DNA of 12,543 nucleotides, taken from positions 1-12,543 of the forward strand of contig DBXL01000179.1 in the NCBI GenBank assembly GCA_002309275.1, written 5' to 3'. A program made the translations under genes and the position numbers. The notes under the pieces were generated by a model that was not told the origin of the DNA, searched no databases, and saw only the letters and a list, made by a program, of their open reading frames with translations. This DNA is from Ruminococcaceae bacterium UBA1213 (lineage in GTDB: Bacteria > Bacillota > Clostridia > Oscillospirales > Acutalibacteraceae). Of the stretch, positions 6,415 to 12,543 are shown piece by piece (within the stretch, counting starts at the first letter, position 1; each line of letters starts with the position of its first letter).

Positions 6415-7113
6415 TTATTTTTCCGCCATGAACCTCGCTGTTTTATAATCCTGTGCATACGTTATCTTGATATTCTCGGCACTTCCCCGAACAAGCATCA
6501 CTTTTTTTCCCTTTGCCCTGAAAAGCCTGCATACATCTGTAGCAGTCTTTTTTTCTTTCTCCGAAAGAGAATTGTATATTTCATCAAAATCGCCTGTTCT
6601 GAAAGTCTGGGGAGTCTGCACCAGAAACATTTTTGACCTGTCAGGAAAATCCTCTGCCATCTCCCCGTCAGATGAAACCGCAATGGTATCCGTGGCAGGC
6701 ACTGCCACTGTACATATATCACATTTTTCTATTGCACAAAGGCTTTCACTTATCATTCTTTCATCAACAAAAGGTCTCGCTGCATCATGCGTCAATATAA
6801 TATCCTCTTTTTTGCATTTGAGTTTTTCCTGTGCAAATGCAATGATATTTTTAACAGTGCCGTTTCTGTCGGAACCGCCCTCTGTCAGAAATATATTTTC
6901 CCTCTCAGGCAGAAACTTCTTTACAAGAAATTCCGCCATTTTCAGCCATTCTTTATTCATGCCTATGATAATAAAATCACTCTGTCTGATAAACTTTTCA
7001 GCCGTATAAATAAACAGAGGCTTTCCGCCCAGCTCCATGAACTGTTTCGGCAAATCACTGTTTCCCATGCGTGAACCCGTACCGCCTGCCACTATCCCTG
7101 CAATTATCATCAT
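6415..7113 (-). CDS. IspD/TarI-family cytidylyltransferase, probably TarI-like (CDP-polyol/sugar synthesis)
   Basis: A 232-residue cytidylyltransferase using CTP to activate a phosphorylated substrate. Motifs: IVAGGTGSRMG (7-17) with LPKQF (21-25) for nucleotide binding, GGSDRN (79-84), THDAARPF (108-115), ATDTI (140-144), VQTPQTF (165-171) and ENIKIT (213-218). GGSDRN and LPKQFMELGGKPLFIYTAEKF look closer to TarI/Bcs1 (ribitol-5-phosphate cytidylyltransferase) than to classical IspD, which usually has a GGxxRxxSV pattern. The location inside a glycan operon supports a CDP-ribitol-type role, but no TarJ-type reductase is seen here, and IspD (methylerythritol-phosphate pathway) remains possible. 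The start ATG at 7113 overlaps the previous stop (ATGA); a second ATG follows at once at 7110, and GAGGAAG upstream could serve either. Confidence 0.88.
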   Translation of the reverse strand: MMIIAGIVAGGTGSRMGNSDLPKQFMELGGKPLFIYTAEKFIRQSDFIIIGMNKEWLKMAEFLVKKFLPERENIFLTEGGSDRNGTVKNIIAFAQEKLKCKKEDIILTHDAARPFVDERMISESLCAIEKCDICTVAVPATDTIAVSSDGEMAEDFPDRSKMFLVQTPQTFRTGDFDEIYNSLSEKEKKTATDVCRLFRAKGKKVMLVRGSAENIKITYAQDYKTARFMAEK

Positions 7114-8381
7114 TCATCTTCCTCATCAAATCCAAATTCTTCTTTTTCTTTATTTTTCAAAAATCTCCCGTACCTTATCGCAAACGCAACAAGACATATC
7201 AATGCAAGAGATGTTTCAATCGTTATAATAAGCCAGCTGTATTTATTTCCCTGAGAGTCCGAAACCGTCACGGTACATTCTTTGGAAAGCCTGCCGTCAA
7301 GCGTAGAAAAAGTTATCACAGCAGTACCTTCCGAAACAGCCGTAATTCTGCCGTCAGCGTCAACCGTTGCAATTTCCTCGTCATCGGTTTCCCCCATGAC
7401 CGCAGGCAAAACCGCCTTTGACGGTCTTGCATAGAATTTCATATCATACGTTTCACCGCTCTTTAAAGTGACCTCCTCCGACATCAGCATTAATTCCTTT
7501 ATGTCCGACTCTACATCTGCATTATTTTGGTAAAGCACCACTATCTCACTGCCGTTTATGATACAGGTGACGTTTAAATTATAATTTCCTGCTGTTAGCT
7601 GTGTTTTGGCATAGGGGGTTGTATCCTTTTCCGCCCTGTATGCCAAAAGGGCATATTCTCCCTGCTTCACGCCTTGTATGGTGAATGTGCCGTTTTCATC
7701 TGTCCGGACACGCTTAAAGCCGTTGGAATTCCTCAATTCCATGAATACATTGGTTTTCTTATCGCCCGTTATCGTGAAAACAGAGCCTTTTACAGTGATA
7801 TTTGCCCCGCTCTGCTCACTGTTGGCATTTACTTTTACAATACACTTTTTAAACACGGCATCACTTTTGGAAGTCACCGTGACAACTGCAACACCTGTTT
7901 TCAATGCTTTGATATAGCCGTTGCTGTCCACCCTTGCAACAGAACTGTCTGATGAACTGAAAGTCAAAGTACCGTCAGCTTCTTCGGGCTTTACAGTCGC
8001 TTTTATCGTACTGCTTTCACCGACTTTCAGAGTGATTTCCTGTGAAGATATGACTATATCTTTCGGCGAAACGCCGTTCAGAACGTTGACAACACACTGT
8101 GCAGAAAGTCCCCCTGACGTTTCACAATTAATTTTAGTCGTACCCAGAGATTTGGCAGTGATATTTCCGTCACCGCTGACCTCCGCAATAGACGGTTCAT
8201 CTGAATAAAACATGACTTTTTCAGAAGTTCCCGTGACCGTCAGCTGATAGCTTTGATTGATATATATATTTACAGACGTGGCATTTATATCCAGTTTTTC
8301 ATTCTCCGCAAAAACAACAGCAGGAAAAACGGAAAATATCATCATCAGCACCAACGCCATACATAACATATTTTTTTTCAT
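7110..8381 (-). CDS. Membrane-anchored cell-surface protein with bacterial Ig-like (Big_2) domains
   Basis: A 423-residue exported protein. A signal peptide spans 1-25 (cleavage likely after VVFA). Three Big_2-like domains follow at about 30-100, 108-186 and 296-374, each with the pattern 'xxS/DxxIAxVxxDGxIxAxxxGxxxI' (for example SIAEVSGDGNITAKSLGTT, SVARVDSNGYIKALKTG, EIATVDADGRITAVSEGTA). Between the second and third lies a carboxypeptidase-regulatory-like beta sandwich (about 195-285: VRTDENGTFTIQGVKQGEYAL). One membrane helix (about 382-403) precedes a short cytosolic tail ending in acidic residues (FGFDEEDE). It is thus anchored by a helix, not by sortase. Start and stop overlap both neighbours by 4 bp, so it is translationally coupled to the glycosyltransferase and cytidylyltransferase. 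Its role is unknown; binding or scaffolding of the exported glycan is inference. Confidence 0.9.
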   Translation of the reverse strand: MKKNMLCMALVLMMIFSVFPAVVFAENEKLDINATSVNIYINQSYQLTVTGTSEKVMFYSDEPSIAEVSGDGNITAKSLGTTKINCETSGGLSAQCVVNVLNGVSPKDIVISSQEITLKVGESSTIKATVKPEEADGTLTFSSSDSSVARVDSNGYIKALKTGVAVVTVTSKSDAVFKKCIVKVNANSEQSGANITVKGSVFTITGDKKTNVFMELRNSNGFKRVRTDENGTFTIQGVKQGEYALLAYRAEKDTTPYAKTQLTAGNYNLNVTCIINGSEIVVLYQNNADVESDIKELMLMSEEVTLKSGETYDMKFYARPSKAVLPAVMGETDDEEIATVDADGRITAVSEGTAVITFSTLDGRLSKECTVTVSDSQGNKYSWLIITIETSLALICLVAFAIRYGRFLKNKEKEEFGFDEEDE

Positions 8382-9493
8382 GCAAAAACTTCCTCCGTGT
8401 ATTCTCTGTCAAGTATTTTTAAAAGTTCAGGCTTTGTATTCTCTATCAGATACCTTTCATCAAGACAGGCATTCTTTTTGATAGAATGGTACAAATTCTC
8501 ATCTGAAAGAATTTCATCAAGACCTGTATATATATCACTTACAAGCAAGCCGTTTTTTTTATTTTCAATAAGGTCGCTGTGACCTTTTATGTCCGTTGCC
8601 ACAACAGGTACTCTGCAATAAAGTGCTTCCATGACGTTGAAAGGCAAGCCCTCCATTTTTGACGCTGTTACTAAAACATCACTGCACCTGTAAAGATATG
8701 AAATCTCTTTAACCTGCCCCAAAAAACATATATTTCTGTCAATTTCAAGGCTTTGTGAAATTTTCCTGCACGTTTCAAGCATATCCCCGTCACCTGCCAA
8801 AACCAGCTTTATATTTTTATGCTTTTTCAAAAGCCTTTCCAATGCCTGTATAACAGCAGTCTGATTTTTTCGTTTCGAGAACTCCCCCACGCACAAAAGC
8901 ATTTTATCACTTTCGGAAATCCCCATGCTTTTTCTTATCTCATTCCGCTTTTTATCGGAAATTTCAGGAAATCTCTCTCCCACAAGTCCCATGCCGTATA
9001 TGAAATACAGCTTTTTCCCCAGTTTATATTTTTCTGCCAGTGAAAAGTCCTCTTTATTCATTACAACAAGGCTGTCCGTCACATTCCTTGTCAACTTCTC
9101 TGCAAGCAGATATATTTTTGATTGCAAACCGCTTTTTTCACCGAACATATACCCGTGAGAGATATGCACATAATACGGTCTTTTCCTCAGTCCCATCACG
9201 GCAAGCCTTGCCGACGCACCTGCAAGAGTGGAATTTGAACATACTATATCATATTCATTTTCACTCATTATCCTTTTCAAAAGCCTCACCGTATGCAGAT
9301 TATCAGGCGAAAACGGATTTTTTGTAAACTTCACGTTATAGCAGTTATCTATCAGAGGGCTTTCGGATATGCCCTGCACCGCAATATCTACTTGAAATCC
9401 CCTGCTTTTGAAATACTCTATATAGGGCATATGAAAATTATGTATATGCGATACCCTTGACGCACATATCAGAATTTTTTTTATCTCTTTCAT
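8378..9493 (-). CDS. Glycosyltransferase family 4 (EpsD-like)
   Basis: A 371-residue GT-B fold enzyme that transfers a sugar from a nucleotide donor to a growing lipid-linked glycan on the cytosolic face. The N-terminal domain opens with a Rossmann strand KILICASRVSHIHNFHMPYIEYF, recalling EpsD-type GT4 enzymes. The C-terminal donor domain shows VGEFSKRKN (202-210), VLAGDGDM (about 231-238) and the GT4 E-x7-E signature EGLPFNVME (Glu281 and Glu289), followed by VPVVATDIKGHSDLI. Length is normal for the family. The ATG at 9493 is preferred for its AAGAG site 5-6 nt upstream; a GTG at 9499, overlapping the ATPase stop as GTGA, would add two residues. It is the only glycosyltransferase visible in the operon. 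Donor and acceptor cannot be deduced. Confidence 0.9.
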   Translation of the reverse strand: MKEIKKILICASRVSHIHNFHMPYIEYFKSRGFQVDIAVQGISESPLIDNCYNVKFTKNPFSPDNLHTVRLLKRIMSENEYDIVCSNSTLAGASARLAVMGLRKRPYYVHISHGYMFGEKSGLQSKIYLLAEKLTRNVTDSLVVMNKEDFSLAEKYKLGKKLYFIYGMGLVGERFPEISDKKRNEIRKSMGISESDKMLLCVGEFSKRKNQTAVIQALERLLKKHKNIKLVLAGDGDMLETCRKISQSLEIDRNICFLGQVKEISYLYRCSDVLVTASKMEGLPFNVMEALYCRVPVVATDIKGHSDLIENKKNGLLVSDIYTGLDEILSDENLYHSIKKNACLDERYLIENTKPELLKILDREYTEEVFA

Positions 9494-9495
9494 TT

Positions 9496-10317
9496 TCACT
9501 CTTTTATCGACTGCATATATTTGTCGCTCACGTCAGAGGCATTTCCCATATCAATTATCATGCCTTTATCCAGCCATACGGCTGTACGGCATATTTTTTT
9601 GACCTGTGCCGTACTGTGCGATACATATAATATAGTCGTACCGCCTTTGAGCATCTGCTGTATGCGTTCCTCGCACTTCATGCGGAACTTTGCGTCACCG
9701 ACAGACAAAACTTCGTCTGCAATGATTATATCCGCATTCACGCACGTTGCCACTGCAAAGCCTAATCTTGACACCATGCCCGAAGAATAATTCTTTATCG
9801 GCACATCTACAAATTTTTCCAGCTCCGCAAACTCTATGATTTCATCAAATCTCTTTTTCATATATTTTCTTGTATGCCCGTGCATGGCACCTACCAGAAA
9901 AATATTCTCCCTTGCAGACAGCGACCTGTCAAAACCTCCGCTCATCTCAATCAACGGGGCAATCGTTCCTTTTACTTCAACAGAGCCTCTCGTTGGCTTG
10001 ATAATTCCTGCAATGGTTTTCAGTAAAGTGGATTTTCCCGAACCGTTCCTGCCTATCAATGCAACAGAGTCGCCTTTATGCACTTTCAGACTGACATTCC
10101 TCAATGCCCAGAACTCTTTATATCCTATATTTCCCTTTACCATGTTGATAAAATATTCTTTCAAGCCTTCTTCACGGTTCTTGCTCAAATTGAACATCAC
10201 CGAAACATTTCTCACATCTACGCATATATCTTCATCATCATAGTAATCCCCTACACGCAGACTTTCATTGATAGTCGGATTTACAATCTCAACAGCATTA
10301 TTGGTAATATCTATCAT
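9496..10317 (-). CDS. ABC transporter ATP-binding protein, polysaccharide/teichoic acid export type (Wzt/TagH-like)
   Basis: A 273-residue nucleotide-binding subunit pairing with the adjacent permease to export a lipid-linked glycan. Motifs: Walker A GRNGSGKST (89-97), the export-family segment GxIxPLIEMSGGFDRSLSARENIFL (about 117-141), signature YSSGM (177-181), Walker B IIIADE with Glu202, and the H-loop His234. It has an N-terminal extension of about 30 acidic residues before the ABC fold. It ends right after the ABC domain, so it lacks the carbohydrate-recognising C-terminal domain of longer Wzt proteins and the membrane/extracellular tail of TagH. The ATG at 10317 is chosen because GAGG (10326-10329) lies 8 nt upstream; a GTG at 10326 sits inside that site. 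It starts 10 bp after the permease stop. Confidence 0.93.
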   Translation of the reverse strand: MIDITNNAVEIVNPTINESLRVGDYYDDEDICVDVRNVSVMFNLSKNREEGLKEYFINMVKGNIGYKEFWALRNVSLKVHKGDSVALIGRNGSGKSTLLKTIAGIIKPTRGSVEVKGTIAPLIEMSGGFDRSLSARENIFLVGAMHGHTRKYMKKRFDEIIEFAELEKFVDVPIKNYSSGMVSRLGFAVATCVNADIIIADEVLSVGDAKFRMKCEERIQQMLKGGTTILYVSHSTAQVKKICRTAVWLDKGMIIDMGNASDVSDKYMQSIKE

Positions 10318-10327
10318 ACAAAGCACC

Positions 10328-11107
10328 TCATATATACAAAAAGAAACGGTCCTCTTTTTCTTTAAATGTCGTCATTCCCAGAATAAGTGTCAGAATACTG
10401 TAAAAAGTGGCAACTATCAGAAGCCTTTCTGACGGCATGGTATTATTCAAAGCAAAATCACGGAAAATAGTGATATAAACATACAGCGGATTCAGCTCAA
10501 ACAGGAAACGGTAATTTTCAGGGATAATGTCTATGGGATAGAATATCGGAGTGATATAAAGCCATACTCTCCTCACGATATTGAAAAGATAACTCAGGTC
10601 ACGCAGAAAAGTGCCGTATGCACATAAAAACAGTCCCAATCCAAGCGTAAATATGTATGCCAGCACTATCGGGAAGAATATCAGAAACATATAGGGACTC
10701 GGCTGAACGCCTATTATAAACGATACCGCAAAATACGGTATCAGTGATAAAAGCATTGTAATAAAATGCTGTGTCACCGAAGATATGCAGAAGAAATAAT
10801 TGGGTATTTTCATTTTCTTGATGAGAGAGGCATTATTAGTGACACTGCTCATGGCACCCGTTGCACCGTCCATGACAAATGAAAATATCAGATTTCCGCC
10901 CAGCCAATATGACGGATAGTGAAGAATGGAACGCTTGAATATCGTTGAAAAAATGATCGTTATTACTATCATCATCAACAGCGGGCTTAACATTGACCAT
11001 GCAACGCCAAGCACACTTTTATGATATTTCTTTTTAAAATCCTTTCTGATAACTTCTTTCAAAAAGGGTATATAATACATGAATTCATCAATACTTTTTC
11101 TGAACAT
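10328..11107 (-). CDS. ABC-2 type transporter permease, polysaccharide/teichoic acid export (Wzm/TagG-like)
   Basis: A 259-residue membrane subunit with six predicted helices, the normal size for this family. Family motifs: an amphipathic N-terminal helix IRKDFKKKYHKSVLGVAWSML (20-40) leading into the first membrane span, NNASLIKKMKIP (91-102, the cytosolic coupling region), TFLRDLSYL (166-174), TPIFYPIDIIP (186-196) and LNPLYVYITIFRD (205-217). It forms the translocation channel with the adjacent ATPase. The ATG at 11107 is chosen over an in-frame ATG at 11122, because the GAGGAG site (11115-11120) lies between them, 7 nt before 11107, and nothing suitable precedes 11122. It is the first gene of the glycan operon, about 21 nt after the predicted transcription start. 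Confidence 0.93.
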   Translation of the reverse strand: MFRKSIDEFMYYIPFLKEVIRKDFKKKYHKSVLGVAWSMLSPLLMMIVITIIFSTIFKRSILHYPSYWLGGNLIFSFVMDGATGAMSSVTNNASLIKKMKIPNYFFCISSVTQHFITMLLSLIPYFAVSFIIGVQPSPYMFLIFFPIVLAYIFTLGLGLFLCAYGTFLRDLSYLFNIVRRVWLYITPIFYPIDIIPENYRFLFELNPLYVYITIFRDFALNNTMPSERLLIVATFYSILTLILGMTTFKEKEDRFFLYI

Positions 11108-11114
11108 ACACTCA

Positions 11115-11120
11115 CTCCTC
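11115..11120 (-). promoter_or_regulatory. Ribosome binding site deciding the permease start
   Basis: GAGGAG on the minus strand, 7 nt before the ATG at 11107. It lies within a 13-bp sequence (plus strand CTCACTCCTCATT, 11111-11123) that is repeated exactly at 11214-11226 inside the dnaE terminator. Confidence 0.75.
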
Positions 11121-11134
11121 ATTTATCATTCCAT

Positions 11135-11163
11135 ATTATAACACGATAAACGGCGATTGTCTA
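11135..11163 (-). promoter_or_regulatory. Strong sigma-A promoter of the glycan operon
   Basis: On the minus strand, TAGACA (11158-11163), a 17-nt spacer and perfect TATAAT (11135-11140), with a TGT extended -10 element immediately upstream. The predicted start is near 11128. No other clear promoter is seen within the seven-gene operon. Confidence 0.8.
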
Positions 11164-11187
11164 TCATAAATTTTTAGCAATCCAGAT

Positions 11188-11226
11188 AAAAAATGAGGAG
11201 GAGAAACACATTCCTCACTCCTCATT
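11188..11226 (-). terminator. Rho-independent terminator after dnaE
   Basis: On the minus strand, AATGAGGAG (11218-11226) pairs with CTCCTCATT (11192-11200), and after a one-base bulge (11217) GAG (11214-11216) pairs with CTC (11201-11203). This gives about 12 bp with a 10-nt loop, followed by a run of six T (11188-11193, the first two shared with the stem). It lies 7 bp after the dnaE stop. Confidence 0.75.
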
Positions 11227-11229
11227 CCT
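11209..11229. repeat. Three 7-bp tandem units in the dnaE terminator
   Basis: CATTCCT (11209-11215), CACTCCT (11216-11222) and CATTCCT (11223-11229), with a partial fourth unit running into the dnaE stop codon. The units supply the 5' arm of the terminator stem. Confidence 0.7.
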
Positions 11230-11232
11230 CAT

Positions 11233-12543
11233 TTACTCAACTACGGCAACATTTTTTTCACCTATGCGTTTTTTAAGCTCCCTTATCATCACATCATTCA
11301 GCGATACCCAATTTGAAAACGGTGCTTTATACATCGTGCCAAGTTCCGTGAAACAGATATATAAAGGCGTGTTTCCCTCGAATATCTCCGTTATCTGCAT
11401 GGCTTTTCTATACTCCCTGCAATCGTCATTCGGTACTCTCAGATACAAGCCTTTCTGCATACTGTTACTCTGCTTTTTCGGCACTGCTCCAATATCTTTC
11501 GGGGCTTCCTGCACAGAATTGCATATCAATTTTCTTTCATCTTCCCTGCTATTCACCATGCCGAATATACGCAGAATTTTTCCTTCCTGTATCAGTCCCC
11601 CGTATTTCTGCAACACATCGGGAAATACTATCATTTCCATTGAGCCGTATTTATCTTCAAGATTCACAAATGCCATCTGCTGACTATTTTTTGTTGTCTT
11701 TATGCTGACCTTTTCAAGCAGTCCCAGAACATCCACTTTTGCACCGTCACTGTAACGGCTGTTTTCCATATCCGTGACATTATTCAGCGTATCCGAATTG
11801 ATGGCTTTTATTACTCCGTCATACTCTGACAGGGGGTGTCCCGATAAATACATTCCTGCCGTTTCCTTTTCCATTTCAAGCAGTTCCGTGTGTGAAAACT
11901 CACTTAATTTCAGCAATTCAGGCTCTTTTTTCACTCCGCCGTCAATCTCTCCGAACAGGTCAAGCTGTCCGTCAATCGCCCTCTCTTTATTCGCTCCCAC
12001 TATATCAAGAAATCTCTTTGACGATTCAAGCATTTGTCGCCTGTTTGCCCCCAAGCCGTCCAATGCACCGCTCTTTATCAGATTTTCCAATGCTCTTGTA
12101 TTCATATCACGGCAATATACTCTGTCACAGAAATTGTAAAATGAAGTATATTTGCCGTTCTGCCTCTCTTTGATGATACTTTCAATAAGCCCTCTGCCGA
12201 TATTTTTAACAGCTTTTAAGCCAAATCTTATGTCATGCCCCTGTACCGTAAAGCCTGCACCGCTTTCATTAACGTGCGGCGGCAGGACTTTTATATTTTT
12301 AGCTGTACATTCATCTGCATAGACAGCAATTTTACCCCTGTCGCCCAGAACGCTTGTCAAAAGTGCCGCCATATACTCACATGGATAATGACATTTCATA
12401 TATGCCGTCTGATAGGACAATACCGCGTAACATGCCGCATGGGATTTATTGAAAGCGTATGAAGCAAAACTCTCCATTTCAGAGAAAATATCTTCCGCAA
12501 CTTTTTCGGGTACACCTCTTTTAATACAGCCGTCAACTTCTCC
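11233..12543 (-). CDS. dnaE: DNA polymerase III subunit alpha (DnaE), C-terminal part
   Basis: The frame is open through the window edge; 436 C-terminal residues of the replicative polymerase are visible, of about 1,150 expected. At the edge it reads GCIKRGVPEKVAEDIF, then SFASYAFNKSHAACYAVLSYQTAYMKCHYP and EYMAALLTSVLGDRGK, which are characteristic of the end of the DnaE fingers region. A helix-hairpin-helix region follows (NTRALENLIKSGALDGLGANR), then the GQLDLFG motif, and then an OB-fold (VDVLGLLEKVSIKTTKNSQQMAFVNLEDKYGSMEMIVF). This is the E. coli-type DnaE, not PolC. The Met at 12477 is internal and not the start. The stop is at 11233-11235. Confidence 0.96.
   Translation of the reverse strand, partial: GEVDGCIKRGVPEKVAEDIFSEMESFASYAFNKSHAACYAVLSYQTAYMKCHYPCEYMAALLTSVLGDRGKIAVYADECTAKNIKVLPPHVNESGAGFTVQGHDIRFGLKAVKNIGRGLIESIIKERQNGKYTSFYNFCDRVYCRDMNTRALENLIKSGALDGLGANRRQMLESSKRFLDIVGANKERAIDGQLDLFGEIDGGVKKEPELLKLSEFSHTELLEMEKETAGMYLSGHPLSEYDGVIKAINSDTLNNVTDMENSRYSDGAKVDVLGLLEKVSIKTTKNSQQMAFVNLEDKYGSMEMIVFPDVLQKYGGLIQEGKILRIFGMVNSREDERKLICNSVQEAPKDIGAVPKKQSNSMQKGLYLRVPNDDCREYRKAMQITEIFEGNTPLYICFTELGTMYKAPFSNWVSLNDVMIRELKKRIGEKNVAVVE

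Noticed and set aside
6467..7009. 180-residue plus-strand frame opposite the cytidylyltransferase
   Set aside because: All motifs of the minus-strand enzyme are intact; the plus-strand product is Ser/Phe-rich with no family resemblance.
11108..11122. Permease start at the ATG at 11122
   Set aside because: This would place the GAGGAG ribosome site inside the coding region; nothing suitable lies upstream of 11122.

Overview
The window looks like a stretch of chromosome from a low-GC Gram-positive anaerobe, most likely a Clostridia member of the Ruminococcus/Oscillospiraceae type. This is inferred from the AT-rich intergenic DNA with textbook sigma-A promoters, strong GGAGG-type Shine-Dalgarno sites, and an IreB/YrzL, TrmK and Nif3 gene set. 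A pilin-like surface protein, an EpsD/EpsG/TagGH-like glycan cluster and an E. coli-type DnaE point the same way. No rRNA, tRNA, CRISPR, IS element or phage gene is visible.

Left end (1-518, minus): the N-terminal 172 residues of a secreted, isopeptide-forming pilin-like protein, cut by the window edge. A 436-bp AT-rich divergent region (519-954) follows. It has a promoter firing left, two good sigma-A promoters firing right, an 11-bp tandem T-tract repeat and a small dyad.

Housekeeping block (955-3764, plus): ireB, a conserved-looking small protein of unknown function, then (behind its own promoter) a DUF1858 CxxC mini-protein, trmK, nif3 and a zinc-ribbon membrane protein. The last three are coupled by ATGA stop/start overlaps. 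This block runs tail-to-tail into the next operon with a 6-bp overlap and no visible terminator.

Surface-glycan operon (3759-11107, minus; transcription runs right to left from a strong promoter at 11135-11163): ABC-2 permease (Wzm/TagG type), ABC ATPase (Wzt/TagH type), GT4 glycosyltransferase (EpsD-like), a membrane-anchored Ig-like protein, an IspD/TarI-type cytidylyltransferase, a polyprenyl-phosphate sugar-1-phosphate transferase, and an EpsG-type multispanning protein. The genes are tightly coupled (4-bp overlaps or short gaps) except before epsG. The inferred scheme is as follows: the sugar transferase loads the lipid carrier, the GT4 extends it, the cytidylyltransferase supplies a CDP-activated unit, and Wzm/Wzt exports the lipid-linked product. 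The EpsG-like protein acts on the glycan in the membrane, and the Ig-like protein may scaffold or receive it outside. Combining an ABC exporter with an EpsG/Wzy-like protein, having only one GT, and embedding a cell-surface Ig protein make this the most interesting part of the window.

Right end (11233-12543, minus): the C-terminal third of DnaE, followed by a rho-independent terminator built partly from 7-bp tandem repeats. The 3' arm of this terminator is complementary to the Shine-Dalgarno region of the first glycan gene.
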